Source: Anaerolineales bacterium (GTDB lineage Bacteria; Chloroflexota; Anaerolineae; Anaerolineales; Villigracilaceae). Taken from it: a DNA stretch of 64,000 nt. The stretch lies in the NCBI GenBank assembly GCA_030583885.1, contig CP129480.1:2606714-2670713 (forward strand), read 5' to 3'. Positions 24,994 to 35,244 of this stretch are shown in pieces (position 1 is the first letter of the stretch; each line of letters begins with the position of its first letter). Position numbers and translations under genes: made by a program. Under the pieces are notes generated by a model. That model made no database searches. It was not told the DNA's origin and saw only the letters and a list, made by a program, of their open reading frames with translations.

Positions 24994-27900
24994 ATGGATC
25001 AAAAACGAAACTGGCTCGAACGCCCCATTCATCCCACATTCCCCAAAATCACCCATGAGATCGCAATTTTTGCGGTCGTTATTTTGCTTGCATTGGTCAC
25101 GCGTTTTTACGACCTTGAATCGCGTGTGATGAGTCACGACGAAAGCCTGCATACATATTTCTCCTGGCTTCTATACCGCGGGCAGGGCTACGAACACTCC
25201 CCCATGATGCATGGGCCTTTCCAGTTCCATGCGCTTGCGCTGGTGTACTTCATCTTCGGAGTATCCGATTTCACCTCGCGCATCCCGGCCGTGTTATTCA
25301 GCATCGCCACGGTTTGGATGGTCTGGTACTGGCGGCGGTATCTTGGCAAATGGGGGGCGCTCATCGCGGGCATTCTGCTGGTCATTTCACCGTTTATGCT
25401 GTATTACGGGCGGTACGTGCGAAACGAATCATTTGTCGGCTTCTCCGGCATTCTCATGCTGTACGCCGTACTTCGTCATCTGGAAGTCGGCGGTAAAAAA
25501 TACCTCTTCATGCTTGCCGGCGCACTTGCCCTGCATTACACGTCAAAGGAAACCTCGTTTATCTACACCGCCCAGGCACTTGTCTTTCTCGCCATTTATT
25601 TCATCGCACAGATCACCCGCCGCTCGTGGAATAATGCAGAAAAGGAATACCGATCCTTCATCATTGCGCTTAGTGTCACCGTGCTGCTCGCCGGCATAGC
25701 CGCCGGGTATGGACTCTACACGCATGAGGAAAGAACCCTCACCGGAGCAGAGACTGCCATGCCGGCGGACCCGGCGGATCTCACAGCGCCTCTCTCAACA
25801 CCTGAATCTGCTCCGCTTTCCCCGACAATGATCCTCGCCGTAGCTGCGCTGATTGCCCTCATCGTTACCGCCTTTTTTCTCATCCGCGGCTACGGCTGGG
25901 AGCGAATCCGCAACGAACGTTCCTTCGACCTGCTCATCGTCTCCGGAACAATCGTCCTGCCGCAACTGGCCCCATTCCCGATAAAGTTCCTTGAAAGCAT
26001 GCTAACTGTCGCGATCCCCACCTCCGCACCGGAAGTCCAGGCCATGAGCGCGGATATGCGCTCCATCCTCATCATTGGCGGATTCCTCCTGCTTATGTTC
26101 ATCCTATCCGCCGCGGCCGGACTGTTGTGGAATCCTGAAAAATGGTGGAAGACCGCACTTATCTTCTGGGTGCCATTCACGATCTTATACACCACTGTCT
26201 TCACCAACAGCGACGGATTCTTCACCGGCACCATCGGCTCGCTTGGTTATTGGATCGTCCAGCAGGATGTGGAACGCGGGAGTCAGCCCTGGTATTACTA
26301 TCTGCTGATACAGATTCCCATCTATGAATTCCTGCCCGCTCTTGGTTTTATTCTTGCACTTGTGCTCGGGTTCAAAAGAAAGCCTGCGCTCAGGTCTGAA
26401 GTCGACCGCCAGGATGAGGCTGAAGTCGCCAGCCTGTTCAACCACACAGAAACCGAGGAAACAAACTTCCCGAACACATTCAGTCTGCTGATCTGGTGGA
26501 CGATCAGCAGTGTGGCCGCATTCTCGTATGCGGGCGAACGAATGCCCTGGCTCACCTATCACATGGCGTGGCCCATGATTCTGATCACGGGCTGGGCATT
26601 GGGGCGGGTGATCGATGCCACCAATTGGGAAAATTTAAAGGAACGGCGTATGCCGCTCGCGCTGGCATCCTTAACCGTATTCATCGCCAGCACAACCGGC
26701 ATCGTCCTTGCCCTGAACGGGCCAACTCCCCCATTCCAGGGACAGGAGTTGGAGCAGCTGCAGGCAACCAGTTCCTTCCTCCTGCCGCTGGTCGTTACCA
26801 TCCTAAGCGGTGCAGGCTTGAGCTACATCCTGCGGGAGTGGACCTTCCAGGAGATCAGGCACGTCTTCACGCTGCTATTTTTCGGCTTCCTGACATTACT
26901 TACCACCCGGGCTGCATTCCGTGCCGCATACATCACCTATGATCAGGCAACGGAATACCTTGTCTACGCCCATGGCGCAACAGGCATCAAGCAAATCACC
27001 GAACAGGCGAGGGAAATTTCACAGCGCACGACGGGCGGCATGGGCGTAGCAATTGCATACGACGCCTCAGCGCCCGACACAGGCGTCTCCTGGCCCTTCG
27101 TCTGGTACCTGCGCGATTTCACCAACCAGCGTTCCTTTGACCAGCCCACGCGCTCCCTGCGCGATTCAGTCCTCATCATCGTGGACGAAAAGAATTTCGA
27201 CAAGATCGAACCCGCCATCGGACCGGGATATTACCGCGAGGATTACATCCGCATGTGGTGGCCCATGCAGGATTATTTCGGCCTGGTGAGTCAGCGCGAC
27301 CCAAACACCCCCTTCCCGGAAGATTACGCCTGCAATGGCGTCATGAGTTTTCTAAAATTGCGAAAATCAAGGGATTATGCAAGGTTCTGCGAGGGATTCA
27401 CCAATCCGCAGATCCGCGCTGGCATCGTACAGATCTGGCTCAATCGTGATTACAGCCTGTATGCGCAGGCAAAAGGACGGCAGGACCTGACCCTCACGAC
27501 CTGGCAGCCCGCCGACCCGATGCGCCTTTACATTCGTCAGGATGTTGCCGCGCAAATTTGGAATTACGGCGTCCCGCCGGCTCCCCAGCAAATGGTGGAA
27601 GACCCAACCGAGGGCAAATACACGCCGCTTGCCGCAGATCTCATCCTTGACGCCACGCAGGCAAATCCTGTGGTGTTGAATGCACCACGTTCACTCGCCT
27701 TTGCAAAGGATGGCACAATGTATGTGGCAGACTCCCGCAACCACCGCATCCTGCATCTGGACACACAGGGGAATATCCTGCATGAATGGGGCAGTTTTGC
27801 AGACGGCCTCAACACCCCGGCTGGACCCGGCACGTTCAACGAACCATGGGGCATCGCCATTGGAAAAGATGGCTCCGTCTATGTGACCGATACCTGGAAT

Positions 27901-28521
27901 CACCGCGTTCAGAAATTTTCCGCAAGCGGCAGATTTATCACAGCCTGGGGGGTGTTCGGTCAGGGTGATACACCTCAGTCCTTCTACGGTCCGCGCGGCT
28001 TGGCGGTGGATGACAAGGGGCGGGTTTATGTCGTGGATACGGGCAACAAGCGCGTCGTTGTGTTCGATGCGAGCGCGAATTTCATCACCGAGTTTGGAAC
28101 GGCGGGCTTTGCTCCCGGCGAGTTTGACGAGCCGGTCGGCATCGCGATAGATAAAAATGGCCTTGTCTATGTAACGGACACATGGAATCAACGTGTGCAG
28201 GTCTTTCTGCCGGTGGATGTCGAAAACATCCTGACCTTCATCCCGCACAAGCAATGGGACATCTTTGCCTGGTTCGGGCAATCGCTGGACAACAAGCCGT
28301 TCATTGCCGTAAACAATGACTTGCATGTTTTCATCACCGACCCTGAGGGATTTCGGGTGATCGAGTTTGACCCGGATGGCAATGTTGTCCGCACCTGGGG
28401 CGATTACGGCAACACCGCCTTGAGTTTTGGTCTTGCTTCCGGAATTGCAGTGGATGCCGATGGTCAGGTATGGGTGACGGACGGCTCATTCAACCGCATC
28501 ATGAGGTTCACGCTGCCGTAA
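24994..28521 (+). CDS. Agl23-like GT-C membrane protein fused to NHL beta-propeller
   Basis: The protein has 1175 residues. Residues 25-650 hold about a dozen predicted spans and the pattern of TIGR03663/Agl23-type proteins: RVMSHDESLHTYFSW in the first loop carries an acidic pair like the GT39 catalytic site, and the loop reads YEHSPMMHGPFQFH. A soluble region follows. From about residue 885 to the end there are repeated NHL blades, for example GSVYVTDTWNHRVQKF, GRVYVVDTGNKRVVVF and GLVYVTDTWNQRVQVF, forming a beta-propeller outside the cell. The start has GAAGGTG upstream. In haloarchaea Agl23 is tied to N-glycosylation; a role in surface glycan transfer is inferred. Confidence 0.85.
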   Translation: MDQKRNWLERPIHPTFPKITHEIAIFAVVILLALVTRFYDLESRVMSHDESLHTYFSWLLYRGQGYEHSPMMHGPFQFHALALVYFIFGVSDFTSRIPAVLFSIATVWMVWYWRRYLGKWGALIAGILLVISPFMLYYGRYVRNESFVGFSGILMLYAVLRHLEVGGKKYLFMLAGALALHYTSKETSFIYTAQALVFLAIYFIAQITRRSWNNAEKEYRSFIIALSVTVLLAGIAAGYGLYTHEERTLTGAETAMPADPADLTAPLSTPESAPLSPTMILAVAALIALIVTAFFLIRGYGWERIRNERSFDLLIVSGTIVLPQLAPFPIKFLESMLTVAIPTSAPEVQAMSADMRSILIIGGFLLLMFILSAAAGLLWNPEKWWKTALIFWVPFTILYTTVFTNSDGFFTGTIGSLGYWIVQQDVERGSQPWYYYLLIQIPIYEFLPALGFILALVLGFKRKPALRSEVDRQDEAEVASLFNHTETEETNFPNTFSLLIWWTISSVAAFSYAGERMPWLTYHMAWPMILITGWALGRVIDATNWENLKERRMPLALASLTVFIASTTGIVLALNGPTPPFQGQELEQLQATSSFLLPLVVTILSGAGLSYILREWTFQEIRHVFTLLFFGFLTLLTTRAAFRAAYITYDQATEYLVYAHGATGIKQITEQAREISQRTTGGMGVAIAYDASAPDTGVSWPFVWYLRDFTNQRSFDQPTRSLRDSVLIIVDEKNFDKIEPAIGPGYYREDYIRMWWPMQDYFGLVSQRDPNTPFPEDYACNGVMSFLKLRKSRDYARFCEGFTNPQIRAGIVQIWLNRDYSLYAQAKGRQDLTLTTWQPADPMRLYIRQDVAAQIWNYGVPPAPQQMVEDPTEGKYTPLAADLILDATQANPVVLNAPRSLAFAKDGTMYVADSRNHRILHLDTQGNILHEWGSFADGLNTPAGPGTFNEPWGIAIGKDGSVYVTDTWNHRVQKFSASGRFITAWGVFGQGDTPQSFYGPRGLAVDDKGRVYVVDTGNKRVVVFDASANFITEFGTAGFAPGEFDEPVGIAIDKNGLVYVTDTWNQRVQVFLPVDVENILTFIPHKQWDIFAWFGQSLDNKPFIAVNNDLHVFITDPEGFRVIEFDPDGNVVRTWGDYGNTALSFGLASGIAVDADGQVWVTDGSFNRIMRFTLP

Positions 28522-28536
28522 CATGTCAATCAGAAG

Positions 28537-28570
28537 GTCCCGTGAGCAATCATACTCACGGGACTTTTAT
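28537..28570 (+). terminator. Intrinsic terminator of the Agl23-NHL gene
   Basis: A 10-bp stem (28537-28546 with 28555-28564, GTCCCGTGAG) and an 8-nt loop are followed by TTTTATT, 15 bp after the stop. Confidence 0.9.
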
Positions 28571-28597
28571 TGCCGCTAAATTTTATGGTGGTATAAT
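28570..28597 (+). promoter_or_regulatory. Putative promoter of sucCD
   Basis: TTGCCG (28570-28575) and a perfect TATAAT (28592-28597) are separated by 16 nt, 39 bp upstream of the sucC start. The -35 match is moderate and it abuts the preceding terminator. Confidence 0.5.
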
Positions 28598-28636
28598 GCC
28601 GTTGCTTCCAAGCAAAATATCCCCCGAGGGAGAAGT

Positions 28637-29776
28637 ATGAAACTCCACGAATATCAATCAAAAACAATTTTCTCGAAGTATGGCATCCCGATTCCGAAGG
28701 GCAGGGTTGCGGCTACCGCTCAGGAGGCAAAGCAGATCGCCGAAGAGCTGGGTGGCCGCGTTGTCATTAAAGCACAGGTATTGGTGGGTGGACGCGGAAA
28801 AGCAGGCGGTGTAAAGCTCGCCAAAGATTCCACGGAAGCCGAACAGCTTGCCACTCAAATCCTGGGCATGGATATCAAGGGACTGCCGGTCCGTAAAGTG
28901 CTTGTGGACGAAGCCTCCGCCATCGACCAGGAGATTTACTTCTCCATCACCAATGACCGCGCCGCGAAGAAACCCGTGATGATCGCATCCTCTGCAGGCG
29001 GCGTGGACATCGAAGAAGTGGCCGCAACAGACCCCGACAAGATCATCAAGGTTCACATTGACCCTCTGCTCGGTCTGCGCGAATACCAGGCACGTGACGT
29101 GGCTGTTGCCATCGACCTTCCCCGCGATTACTGGAAGGACTTTGTCAAAGTGGCGATGGGATTGTGGGACGTCTACAAAAACACCGATGCGACACTGGCA
29201 GAGATCAATCCGCTGGTGATCACCAAGGATAAAAAGCTGATCGCCCTCGACGGCAAGATGATGATCGACGATAACGCCCTCTTCCGCCAGCCCGACCTCG
29301 CGGAAATGCGTGATACGGACGAAGATGCGCCGGCTGAGATCGAAGCCCGCAAGTACGGGCTTTCCTATATCAAACTCGACGGGGACATCGGCTGCATGGT
29401 CAACGGCGCAGGGCTTGCCATGACCAGCATGGACGTGATCAAACTCTTTGGGGGCGAGCCTGCCAACTTCCTGGACGTGGGAGGCGGCGCAGACTCGAAG
29501 AAGGTCGCCGCGGCAATGCGCATCATCCTCACCGACTCGAATGTCAAAGCCGTGCTTTTCAACATTTTCGGCGGCATTACCCGATGTGATGAAGTCGCAA
29601 GAGGCATCCTCACCGCCATGGATGAGGTCAAACCGAAAGTTCCGATGGTCGTCCGCCTCGTCGGCACAAATGCCGAAGAAGGACGCCGCCTGCTCGAAAA
29701 TGCAAAAATGATCACCGCAGAAACCCTCGCCGACGCGGCGAAGAAATCTGTCCAGGCCGCGAAGAAAGGGAAATAA
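28637..29776 (+). CDS. sucC: Succinyl-CoA ligase beta subunit (ATP-grasp)
   Basis: The protein has 379 residues. It begins [20 protein letters not shown], typical of SucC. The ATP-grasp domain shows [20 protein letters not shown]. The C-terminal CoA-ligase domain contains [18 protein letters not shown] and [13 protein letters not shown], the loop close to the phosphohistidine of SucD. The enzyme converts succinyl-CoA, ADP or GDP and phosphate to succinate, CoA and NTP in the TCA cycle. CGAGGGAGAAGT provides the ribosome site. sucD follows after 2 nt. Confidence 0.97.
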   Translation: MKLHEYQSKTIFSKYGIPIPKGRVAATAQEAKQIAEELGGRVVIKAQVLVGGRGKAGGVKLAKDSTEAEQLATQILGMDIKGLPVRKVLVDEASAIDQEIYFSITNDRAAKKPVMIASSAGGVDIEEVAATDPDKIIKVHIDPLLGLREYQARDVAVAIDLPRDYWKDFVKVAMGLWDVYKNTDATLAEINPLVITKDKKLIALDGKMMIDDNALFRQPDLAEMRDTDEDAPAEIEARKYGLSYIKLDGDIGCMVNGAGLAMTSMDVIKLFGGEPANFLDVGGGADSKKVAAAMRIILTDSNVKAVLFNIFGGITRCDEVARGILTAMDEVKPKVPMVVRLVGTNAEEGRRLLENAKMITAETLADAAKKSVQAAKKGK

Positions 29777-29778
29777 TC

Positions 29779-30636
29779 ATGAGCATCCTTGTTGATAAAA
29801 ACACCCGCCTCATTGTTCAGGGCATTACCGGCAATGAAGGCTTGTTTCACACCACGCAAATGGCCGCCTATGGCACGAACATCGTGGGCGGCGTGACGCC
29901 CGGCAAGGGCGGTGAATGGGTGCTGGAAAAGATCCCCGTCTTTGACTCGGTCAAGACCGCCCGGGACGCAACGGACGCAAACGCCACGATCATTTTCGTC
30001 CCGGCCCGCTTCGCGCCGGACGCCATGTTCGAAGCCGCCGACGCAGGCATTCCCCTCATCATTTGCATCACCGAAGGCGTCGCCGTGCAAGACATGATGC
30101 GTGTGCGCAACTACCTCGACCAGAGAAAAGTCCGCCTGATCGGACCGAATTGCCCGGGCCTGCTAACGCCCGGCGAAGCGAAAGTCGGCATCATCCCCGG
30201 TGATATTGCCATCCCGGGCAGCGTGGGTGTCGTCTCCCGCTCCGGCACGCTGACCTACGAAGTGCTGTACGCCATGAAACTACTCGGCATGGGCGCATCC
30301 ACCTGCGTCGGCATTGGCGGCGACCCGGTCAATGGGACGAATTTCCTCGATGTGCTGGAAATGTTCGAGCACGACCCCAAGACCGAAAAGGTCATCATGA
30401 TCGGTGAGATCGGCGGCAACGAAGAGGAAAAAGCCGCGGATTATATCGCTGCCAAAATGACCAAGCCGGTTGCATCCTTCATTGCCGGGCAGACCGCTCC
30501 TCCCGGCAAACGCATGGGGCACGCAGGCGCGATCATCGAAGGCGGCGCGGGCACAGCGGCAGACAAGATCAAAGCCCTCGAAGCCGCAGGCGTGAAGGTC
30601 GCAAAACATCCGGAAGAAATCCCCACCTTGCTCTAG
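29779..30636 (+). CDS. sucD: Succinyl-CoA ligase alpha subunit
   Basis: The protein has 285 residues. The N-terminal CoA-binding domain has [13 protein letters not shown], and the catalytic domain has [20 protein letters not shown]. The active-site His that carries phosphate is in [13 protein letters not shown] near residue 248. It forms the heterodimer with SucC from the same operon. The stop is followed by about 120 bp without a gene, containing a degenerate dispersed repeat and a hairpin shared with acpP. Confidence 0.97.
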   Translation: MSILVDKNTRLIVQGITGNEGLFHTTQMAAYGTNIVGGVTPGKGGEWVLEKIPVFDSVKTARDATDANATIIFVPARFAPDAMFEAADAGIPLIICITEGVAVQDMMRVRNYLDQRKVRLIGPNCPGLLTPGEAKVGIIPGDIAIPGSVGVVSRSGTLTYEVLYAMKLLGMGASTCVGIGGDPVNGTNFLDVLEMFEHDPKTEKVIMIGEIGGNEEEKAADYIAAKMTKPVASFIAGQTAPPGKRMGHAGAIIEGGAGTAADKIKALEAAGVKVAKHPEEIPTLL

Positions 30637-30707
30637 TCATCATGGCGTTTCGAGGAAATTGCTTCGGACGGAAAAACTCCGCCGCGCAATGACATCTTTA
30701 AATCATA

Positions 30708-30734
30708 TAGAGCCGCCTCATAAGGGCGGCTCTA
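30708..30734. terminator. Hairpin between sucD and acpP
   Basis: A 10-bp stem (30708-30717 with 30725-30734, TAGAGCCGCC) and a 7-nt loop lie between the convergent genes, 23 bp from the acpP stop. Only AT-rich sequence rather than a pure T-run follows on either strand. Confidence 0.6.
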
Positions 30735-30756
30735 CGGTTATAATCCCAACAATCAA

Positions 30757-30993
30757 TTACTTCTTGCGGGCTTCAATATAGTTAACCGCCTCGCCAACCG
30801 TGGTGATCTTCTGGGCATCTTCGTCGGAAATCTCGGCTCCAAATTTATCTTCAAAAGCCATGATCAATTCCACGAGATCCAGCGAATCAGCTTCAAGGTC
30901 CTCACGGAAGCGCGCTTCCATAGTGATCTTCTGCTCATCCACGCCGAGCAGATCCTTGACAATCGCTTTAAGTTCAGTATAGGTTTCGGACAT
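30757..30993 (-). CDS. acpP: Acyl carrier protein
   Basis: The protein has 78 residues, the typical ACP length. The start at 30993 has a clear GGAGG site; the frame can extend four codons without one. Ser37 in the DSLDL motif would carry 4'-phosphopantetheine. The protein is acidic and helical ([22 protein letters not shown]), as in bacterial fatty-acid synthesis. It faces away from fni across an 88-bp divergent promoter region, so acyl and isoprenoid lipid precursors share a control region. Confidence 0.95.
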   Translation of the reverse strand: MSETYTELKAIVKDLLGVDEQKITMEARFREDLEADSLDLVELIMAFEDKFGAEISDEDAQKITTVGEAVNYIEARKK

Positions 30994-31023
30994 TACAGCC
31001 TCCAAGTTTTAGTTGAGTGTTTT

Positions 31024-31063
31024 ATTGTAATCGCTTGACAAAGCCTGTCAAGCCAGTTATCAA
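31024..31063. promoter_or_regulatory. Overlapping divergent promoters of acpP and fni
   Basis: Plus strand: TTGACA (31035-31040) and TATCAA (31058-31063), spacer 17. Minus strand: TTGACA (31051-31046) and TACAAT (31029-31024), spacer 16. The two -35 boxes form a palindrome, TTGACA-AAGCC-TGTCAA, so the polymerases should compete for this site. Confidence 0.65.
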
Positions 31064-31081
31064 ACACAGGAACACTACCCC

Positions 31082-32107
31082 ATGACAAAAGTTGCGCCGA
31101 TAGACCAGCGAAAAGCCGACCACATTAAAATCAACTTAGAGCAGGATGTGCGTTCTGCCCTGACCAGCGGCCTGGAAAAATTTCATTTCTCCCACGAGGC
31201 CCTGCCCGAATTGGATTTGAACCACCTCGACACGACCGTCAACCTGTTCGGCAGGGCCCTGGCATCTCCCACCCTGATCAGCTCGATGACCGGCGGTACA
31301 CCCGAAGCCGAGACGATAAATGTACGTCTCGCCGAAGCTGCGCAGGAGTGCGGCATCGCCATGGGCGTCGGATCTCAGCGCGCCGCCATCGAGCATCCTG
31401 AACAGGCGAGAACCTTTCAAGTGCGGAGGGTCGCGCCCGACATTTTATTATTCGCAAATCTCGGAGCAGTACAATTCAACTACGGCTATGGCATTGACCA
31501 TTGCCGCCGGGCCGTGGACATGATCCAGGCTGATGCGCTCTACCTGCATTTGAATCCCTTGCAGGAAGCCGTCCAGGACGGGGGCGACACGAACTGGATG
31601 GGCATTGCAATGAAGATCGAAGACGTGTGCAAGAAACTCGAAGTGCCTGTCATCGCAAAAGAAGTCGGCTGGGGCATCTCCGAAAAAACAGCCAAACTGT
31701 TAGCCGATTGCGGTGTGCAAGCGATTGACGTGGCAGGCGCGGGCGGGACCAGCTGGTCGCAGGTCGAAATGCACCGCGCGCCCGACGAATTCACCCGTCA
31801 ACTCGCCGCCACATTCGTTGGCTGGGGCATACCAACTGCAGACTCGATTTTGAACGTGAAGAAAGCCGTCCCCGATATGACGATTTTCGCCAGCGGCGGC
31901 ATCAAAGACGGACTCGACATCGCCAAATGCATCGCCCTTGGCGCGACCCTCGGCGGCATGGCAGGTCAATTCCTCAAAGCCGCGGCAGTTTCGACAGAAA
32001 AAGCCGTTGAGCTAATGAAGCTGACCAAACGCCAGATCGAAGTCACCATGTTTGCGTGTGGAGTTGAAACGTTGGAAGGGCTTGTCCAGAGCCTGGTCGA
32101 AGGATGA
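31082..32107 (+). CDS. fni: Type 2 isopentenyl-diphosphate delta-isomerase
   Basis: The protein has 341 residues with an FMN-dependent TIM-barrel fold. The start [14 protein letters not shown] matches the IDI-2 opening. The FMN/substrate motifs [25 protein letters not shown], the central [15 protein letters not shown] and [15 protein letters not shown] are all present, and [14 protein letters not shown] is the glycine-rich phosphate loop. The enzyme interconverts IPP and DMAPP using reduced FMN. It is divergently transcribed from acpP and followed by the broken TIR gene. Confidence 0.95.
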   Translation: MTKVAPIDQRKADHIKINLEQDVRSALTSGLEKFHFSHEALPELDLNHLDTTVNLFGRALASPTLISSMTGGTPEAETINVRLAEAAQECGIAMGVGSQRAAIEHPEQARTFQVRRVAPDILLFANLGAVQFNYGYGIDHCRRAVDMIQADALYLHLNPLQEAVQDGGDTNWMGIAMKIEDVCKKLEVPVIAKEVGWGISEKTAKLLADCGVQAIDVAGAGGTSWSQVEMHRAPDEFTRQLAATFVGWGIPTADSILNVKKAVPDMTIFASGGIKDGLDIAKCIALGATLGGMAGQFLKAAAVSTEKAVELMKLTKRQIEVTMFACGVETLEGLVQSLVEG

Positions 32108-32149
32108 AGGCCGGGAAGTTGGCAATCCGCTCACAGAAAGGAAACACCC

Positions 32150-32885
32150 ATGGCAACACTACAAAGGTATATACAAAATAGGTTGACTTTGTGCCATCAA
32201 GACCTTTCTAGAATTGAAGAAATCTATAAATCGATTGAGAAGTCGATTGAACACGCCGAGTTGTCTGCCATTCGCATGGAGTTCGACGCCATTCACAAAA
32301 CCATCGCCAAGATAGAGGCAACGGAAAAAGTACCACTTCCAAATTACCCGAATGCTGATCCCATTGATCCCGCTTTTCTCTTGCAACTCGAACGCGACTC
32401 CTTCCCCACTAGCATTGACGGCAAGATCGTGGATATCAACGTGCGCGAATTATTGAACGGGATTCGTCCATCCAAGAACCAAGCTGTGAAGGTGTTCATC
32501 AGTTATTCCCATCAAGACAAATCCTTCGCCAAAAAACTCGCAGGTGAACTGGAACGTCAAGGCATGAAAGTAAAAGTCAAGGCATGAAAGTCTGGTGGGA
32601 TTTCGAGGGGCTCAAAGGCGGACAGGACTGGCAAAAAGAGATCGAACGCGGCATCAAGCAATGCGACTTCTTCCTCGTCGTTCTTACGCCTGACGCAGCT
32701 ACGTCCGAGTGGGTTGGGAATGAAATCACCTATGCCAGCAACGCGCAGAAAACGATCATCCCGCTGCATTTGAAAAAATGCGAGATTCCCATTGGTCTCA
32801 TTAAGAAGCAATATATTGATTTCGAGAAGCAGACGCAAAAACCGCGATCAAGGAACCGTTCCAGATTTTAAAGGCGAGTGAATGA
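32150..32885 (+). pseudogene. TIR-domain protein, frameshifted
   Basis: Residues 1-60 are helical, possibly coiled coil (DLSRIEEIYKSIEKSIEHAE). A TIR domain starts with VKVFISYSHQDKSFAKKL. The frame breaks after LERQGMKV, where a 20-bp unit is duplicated in tandem (32556-32591); deleting one unit restores LERQGMKVWWDFEGLKGG. The second half then keeps the TIR signature SEWVGNEITYA, including the Glu expected at the NADase site. A second break follows: reading one base later near 32820 gives DFREADAKTAIKEPFQILK, a better C-terminus ending at 32885. Bacterial TIR proteins are often NAD-cleaving defence effectors. Loss of function or assembly errors are both possible. Confidence 0.8.
32556..32591 (+). 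repeat. 20-bp tandem duplication inside the TIR gene
   Basis: GTCAAGGCATGAAAGT occurs at 32556-32571 and again at 32576-32591, period 20, with AAAA between. Since 20 is not a multiple of three, it shifts the frame. Confidence 0.95.
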
Positions 32886-32898
32886 AATGTCCAACCGC

Positions 32899-33165
32899 CT
32901 AATACGTCTCCACATACACCAAAATCGAAAAGATGATCGCCGTCAACACCCCGATGACACACAGCCCAATCCCCACCGTGGCGGCTTTTCTGAATTCCGA
33001 CCTTCTGCCGAATACCCCCAAAACGATTCCTGCGGCCCCTAGCCCGACACCAAGAATGGGAACCAAACCCGTACACAGACACAATACACCGAGCGCAGCA
33101 GATGCAAGCGCATAAAATTTATTCAACCGCTCTTCGGGGTCAAGGGAGGCGGGATCAGTCTGCAT
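32899..33165 (-). CDS. Small DUF4190-like membrane protein
   Basis: The protein has 88 residues. The ATG at 33165 has GAGGAGG about 8 nt upstream, lying inside the end of uvrB; a TTG at 33171 would overlap the uvrB stop. Two to three membrane spans fill residues 18-88 (YALASAALGVLCLCTGLVPILG, then a span ending IFSILVYVETY), separated by a short basic loop with GRRSEFRKA. This layout resembles DUF4190 proteins. It is the last gene of a uvrB transcript and probably co-expressed with it, so it may respond to DNA damage. Function unknown. Confidence 0.75.
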   Translation of the reverse strand: MQTDPASLDPEERLNKFYALASAALGVLCLCTGLVPILGVGLGAAGIVLGVFGRRSEFRKAATVGIGLCVIGVLTAIIFSILVYVETY

Positions 33166-33167
33166 GG

Positions 33168-35207
33168 TCAATCCTCCTCACCCGTCATCAATTTGATCCG
33201 CTCCCAGGGCTTCAAACTTTCGTCCTCGGCCAGTAACGTCTTCAGATCATACAACTCGTCACGAAACGCTGCAGCTCTTTCAAACTCAAGGTTCTTCGCC
33301 GCCTCCTTCATGTGCCTTTCCACTTCGGCAACGATCTTGCGCAATTCGCCGCGCGGCATGGCGCCTGCGCCCTTCACTTTATATTCACCTCTCAGCTCGC
33401 CCACCGCCTTCTCGGACATTCCCTCGGTCAGGTCGTGGATCTCCTTGTGAATACTGATCGGCACAATGCCATTCTCCTCGTTAAACTTAATCTGCTTCGC
33501 ACGGCGGCGGTTGGTCTCCTCAATCGCACGTTTCATCGAATCCGTCTCGCGGTCTGCATACATGATCACGCGTCCATTCACGTTGCGCGCCGCCCGCCCG
33601 ATGGTCTGGATCAGCGCCGTATCCGAGCGCAGGAAGCCTTCCTTGTCCGCATCGAGAATCGCAACCAGGGAAACTTCCGGCAGGTCCAGCCCTTCGCGCA
33701 ACAGGTTGATGCCAACAAGCACATCGAATGTTCCCAGGCGCAGATCGCGCAGGATGCTGACGCGTTCGAGCGTTTCCACTTCCGAATGTAAATATTGAAC
33801 CTTGACCCCCAACTCTTTCAGATACTTGGTCAGATCCTCCGACATACGCTTCGTCAAGGTCGTGACCAAAACACGCTCGCCTCTTTCCACCCGCTGGCTG
33901 ATCTCCCCAACCAGATCATCCACCTGCCCTTTGGTTGGGCGCACGATCACCTCGGGGTCCACCAGGCCCGTCGGGCGGATGATCTGCTCGACCACTTGTT
34001 CGGCATGCCCCATCTCGTACGTGGACGGTGTTGCAGTGGTGTAGATCGTCGAACCCATCACCTGCTCGAATTCCTCGAACTTCAACGGGCGGTTATCCAT
34101 GGCGGAAGGCAGACGGAAACCATATTCCACCAGCGTTTCCTTGCGTGCGCGGTCGCCGTTATACATCCCGCGGATCTGTGGCACGGTCATATGACTCTCA
34201 TCGATCACCAGGAGATAGTCACTCGGCAAAAAATCGATCATCGTCCATGGATGGGTGCCAGGCTCGCGCCCATCCAGATGACGCGAGTAATTCTCGATGC
34301 CGGAACAATACCCCACTTCCTTCAACATCTCAAGGTCATAGCGCGTGCGCTGTTCTATACGCTGCGCCTCCAATAACTTTCCCTGACTTTTGTAGAAGGC
34401 AAGGCGCTCCTCCAACTCGGCTTCGATATTGCTGATCGATTCCTTCAAGCGATCCGAATCGGTCAGATATTGCTTGGCGGGATAGATCGAAACTTCCTTC
34501 CACTCCTCGAAGACCTCGCCCGTCAACGGGCTGAACTGCATGATGCGTTCCACTTCATCGCCAAAAAACGTGATTTTAAAACCCCGCTTTTCTTCATAAG
34601 CAGGGACGATCTCCAATGTATCGCCGCGCACACGGAAAGTGCCGGGGCGCAACTCCATGTCATTGCGCTGGTACTGGCTCTCGACCAACTGGCGCAGCAG
34701 GGCATTGCGTCGATAGATCTGCCCCACCTGCAAAGTGACCGTCCCCTTGCCGAATTCCTCCGGCGAACCCAAACCGTAGATACACGAGACCGATGCGACG
34801 ATGATCACATCCCGCCGTGAAATTAACGCAGTCGTGGCCGCCAACCGCAAACGTTCGATCTCTTCATTGATCTGGGTTTCCTTCTCAATAAACAGGTCGT
34901 GGCGTGGAACATATGCCTCTGGCTGGTAATAATCATAGTACGACACAAAATACGAAACCGCATTCTCGGGGAAAAATTCCTTGAACTCGGCGTATAGTTG
35001 TGCCGCCAGCGTCTTGTTGTGCGCCATGATCAGCGCGGGCTTCTGCACCTCCTGAATGACGGATGCAATCGTAAAGGTCTTTCCCGTGCCGGTTGCGCCG
35101 AGCAGAACCTGGTGCTTGAGTCCTTTGTTCACGCCTTCCACGAGTCCGCGGATGGCTTCGGGCTGGTCGCCCATGGGAATGAAGGGTGCTTGAAGTTTGA
35201 ATTCCAT
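33168..35207 (-). CDS. uvrB: UvrABC excision nuclease subunit B
   Basis: The protein has 679 residues. Walker A is [11 protein letters not shown] near residue 36-46, and the DEAD-like box is [12 protein letters not shown]. The beta-hairpin that inserts into DNA is in the [12 protein letters not shown] region. [17 protein letters not shown] is helicase motif VI. The UVR domain that binds UvrC lies at the C-terminus (about residues 640-675, [20 protein letters not shown]). UvrB verifies lesions in nucleotide excision repair and interacts with Mfd, whose gene is 2.8 kb away. A LexA-type box lies 26 bp upstream. Confidence 0.97.
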   Translation of the reverse strand: MEFKLQAPFIPMGDQPEAIRGLVEGVNKGLKHQVLLGATGTGKTFTIASVIQEVQKPALIMAHNKTLAAQLYAEFKEFFPENAVSYFVSYYDYYQPEAYVPRHDLFIEKETQINEEIERLRLAATTALISRRDVIIVASVSCIYGLGSPEEFGKGTVTLQVGQIYRRNALLRQLVESQYQRNDMELRPGTFRVRGDTLEIVPAYEEKRGFKITFFGDEVERIMQFSPLTGEVFEEWKEVSIYPAKQYLTDSDRLKESISNIEAELEERLAFYKSQGKLLEAQRIEQRTRYDLEMLKEVGYCSGIENYSRHLDGREPGTHPWTMIDFLPSDYLLVIDESHMTVPQIRGMYNGDRARKETLVEYGFRLPSAMDNRPLKFEEFEQVMGSTIYTTATPSTYEMGHAEQVVEQIIRPTGLVDPEVIVRPTKGQVDDLVGEISQRVERGERVLVTTLTKRMSEDLTKYLKELGVKVQYLHSEVETLERVSILRDLRLGTFDVLVGINLLREGLDLPEVSLVAILDADKEGFLRSDTALIQTIGRAARNVNGRVIMYADRETDSMKRAIEETNRRRAKQIKFNEENGIVPISIHKEIHDLTEGMSEKAVGELRGEYKVKGAGAMPRGELRKIVAEVERHMKEAAKNLEFERAAAFRDELYDLKTLLAEDESLKPWERIKLMTGEED

Positions 35208-35232
35208 TGGTTTTCTTTTCGTCTGATTATGG

Positions 35233-35244
35233 GAACGTCTGTTC
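35233..35244 (-). promoter_or_regulatory. Putative LexA (SOS) box of uvrB
   Basis: GAAC-GTCT-GTTC matches the GAAC-N4-GTTC box recognised by Gram-positive-type LexA. It lies 26 bp before the uvrB start and directly upstream of a CATAAT -10 box (35226-35231, minus strand), so binding would block the promoter. LexA itself is not in the window. Confidence 0.65.

Noticed and set aside
32556..32591. Short spaced repeats that could suggest a CRISPR-like array.
   Set aside because: Only two units are present with no spacer, inside a coding frame. No array or cas gene was found anywhere in the window.
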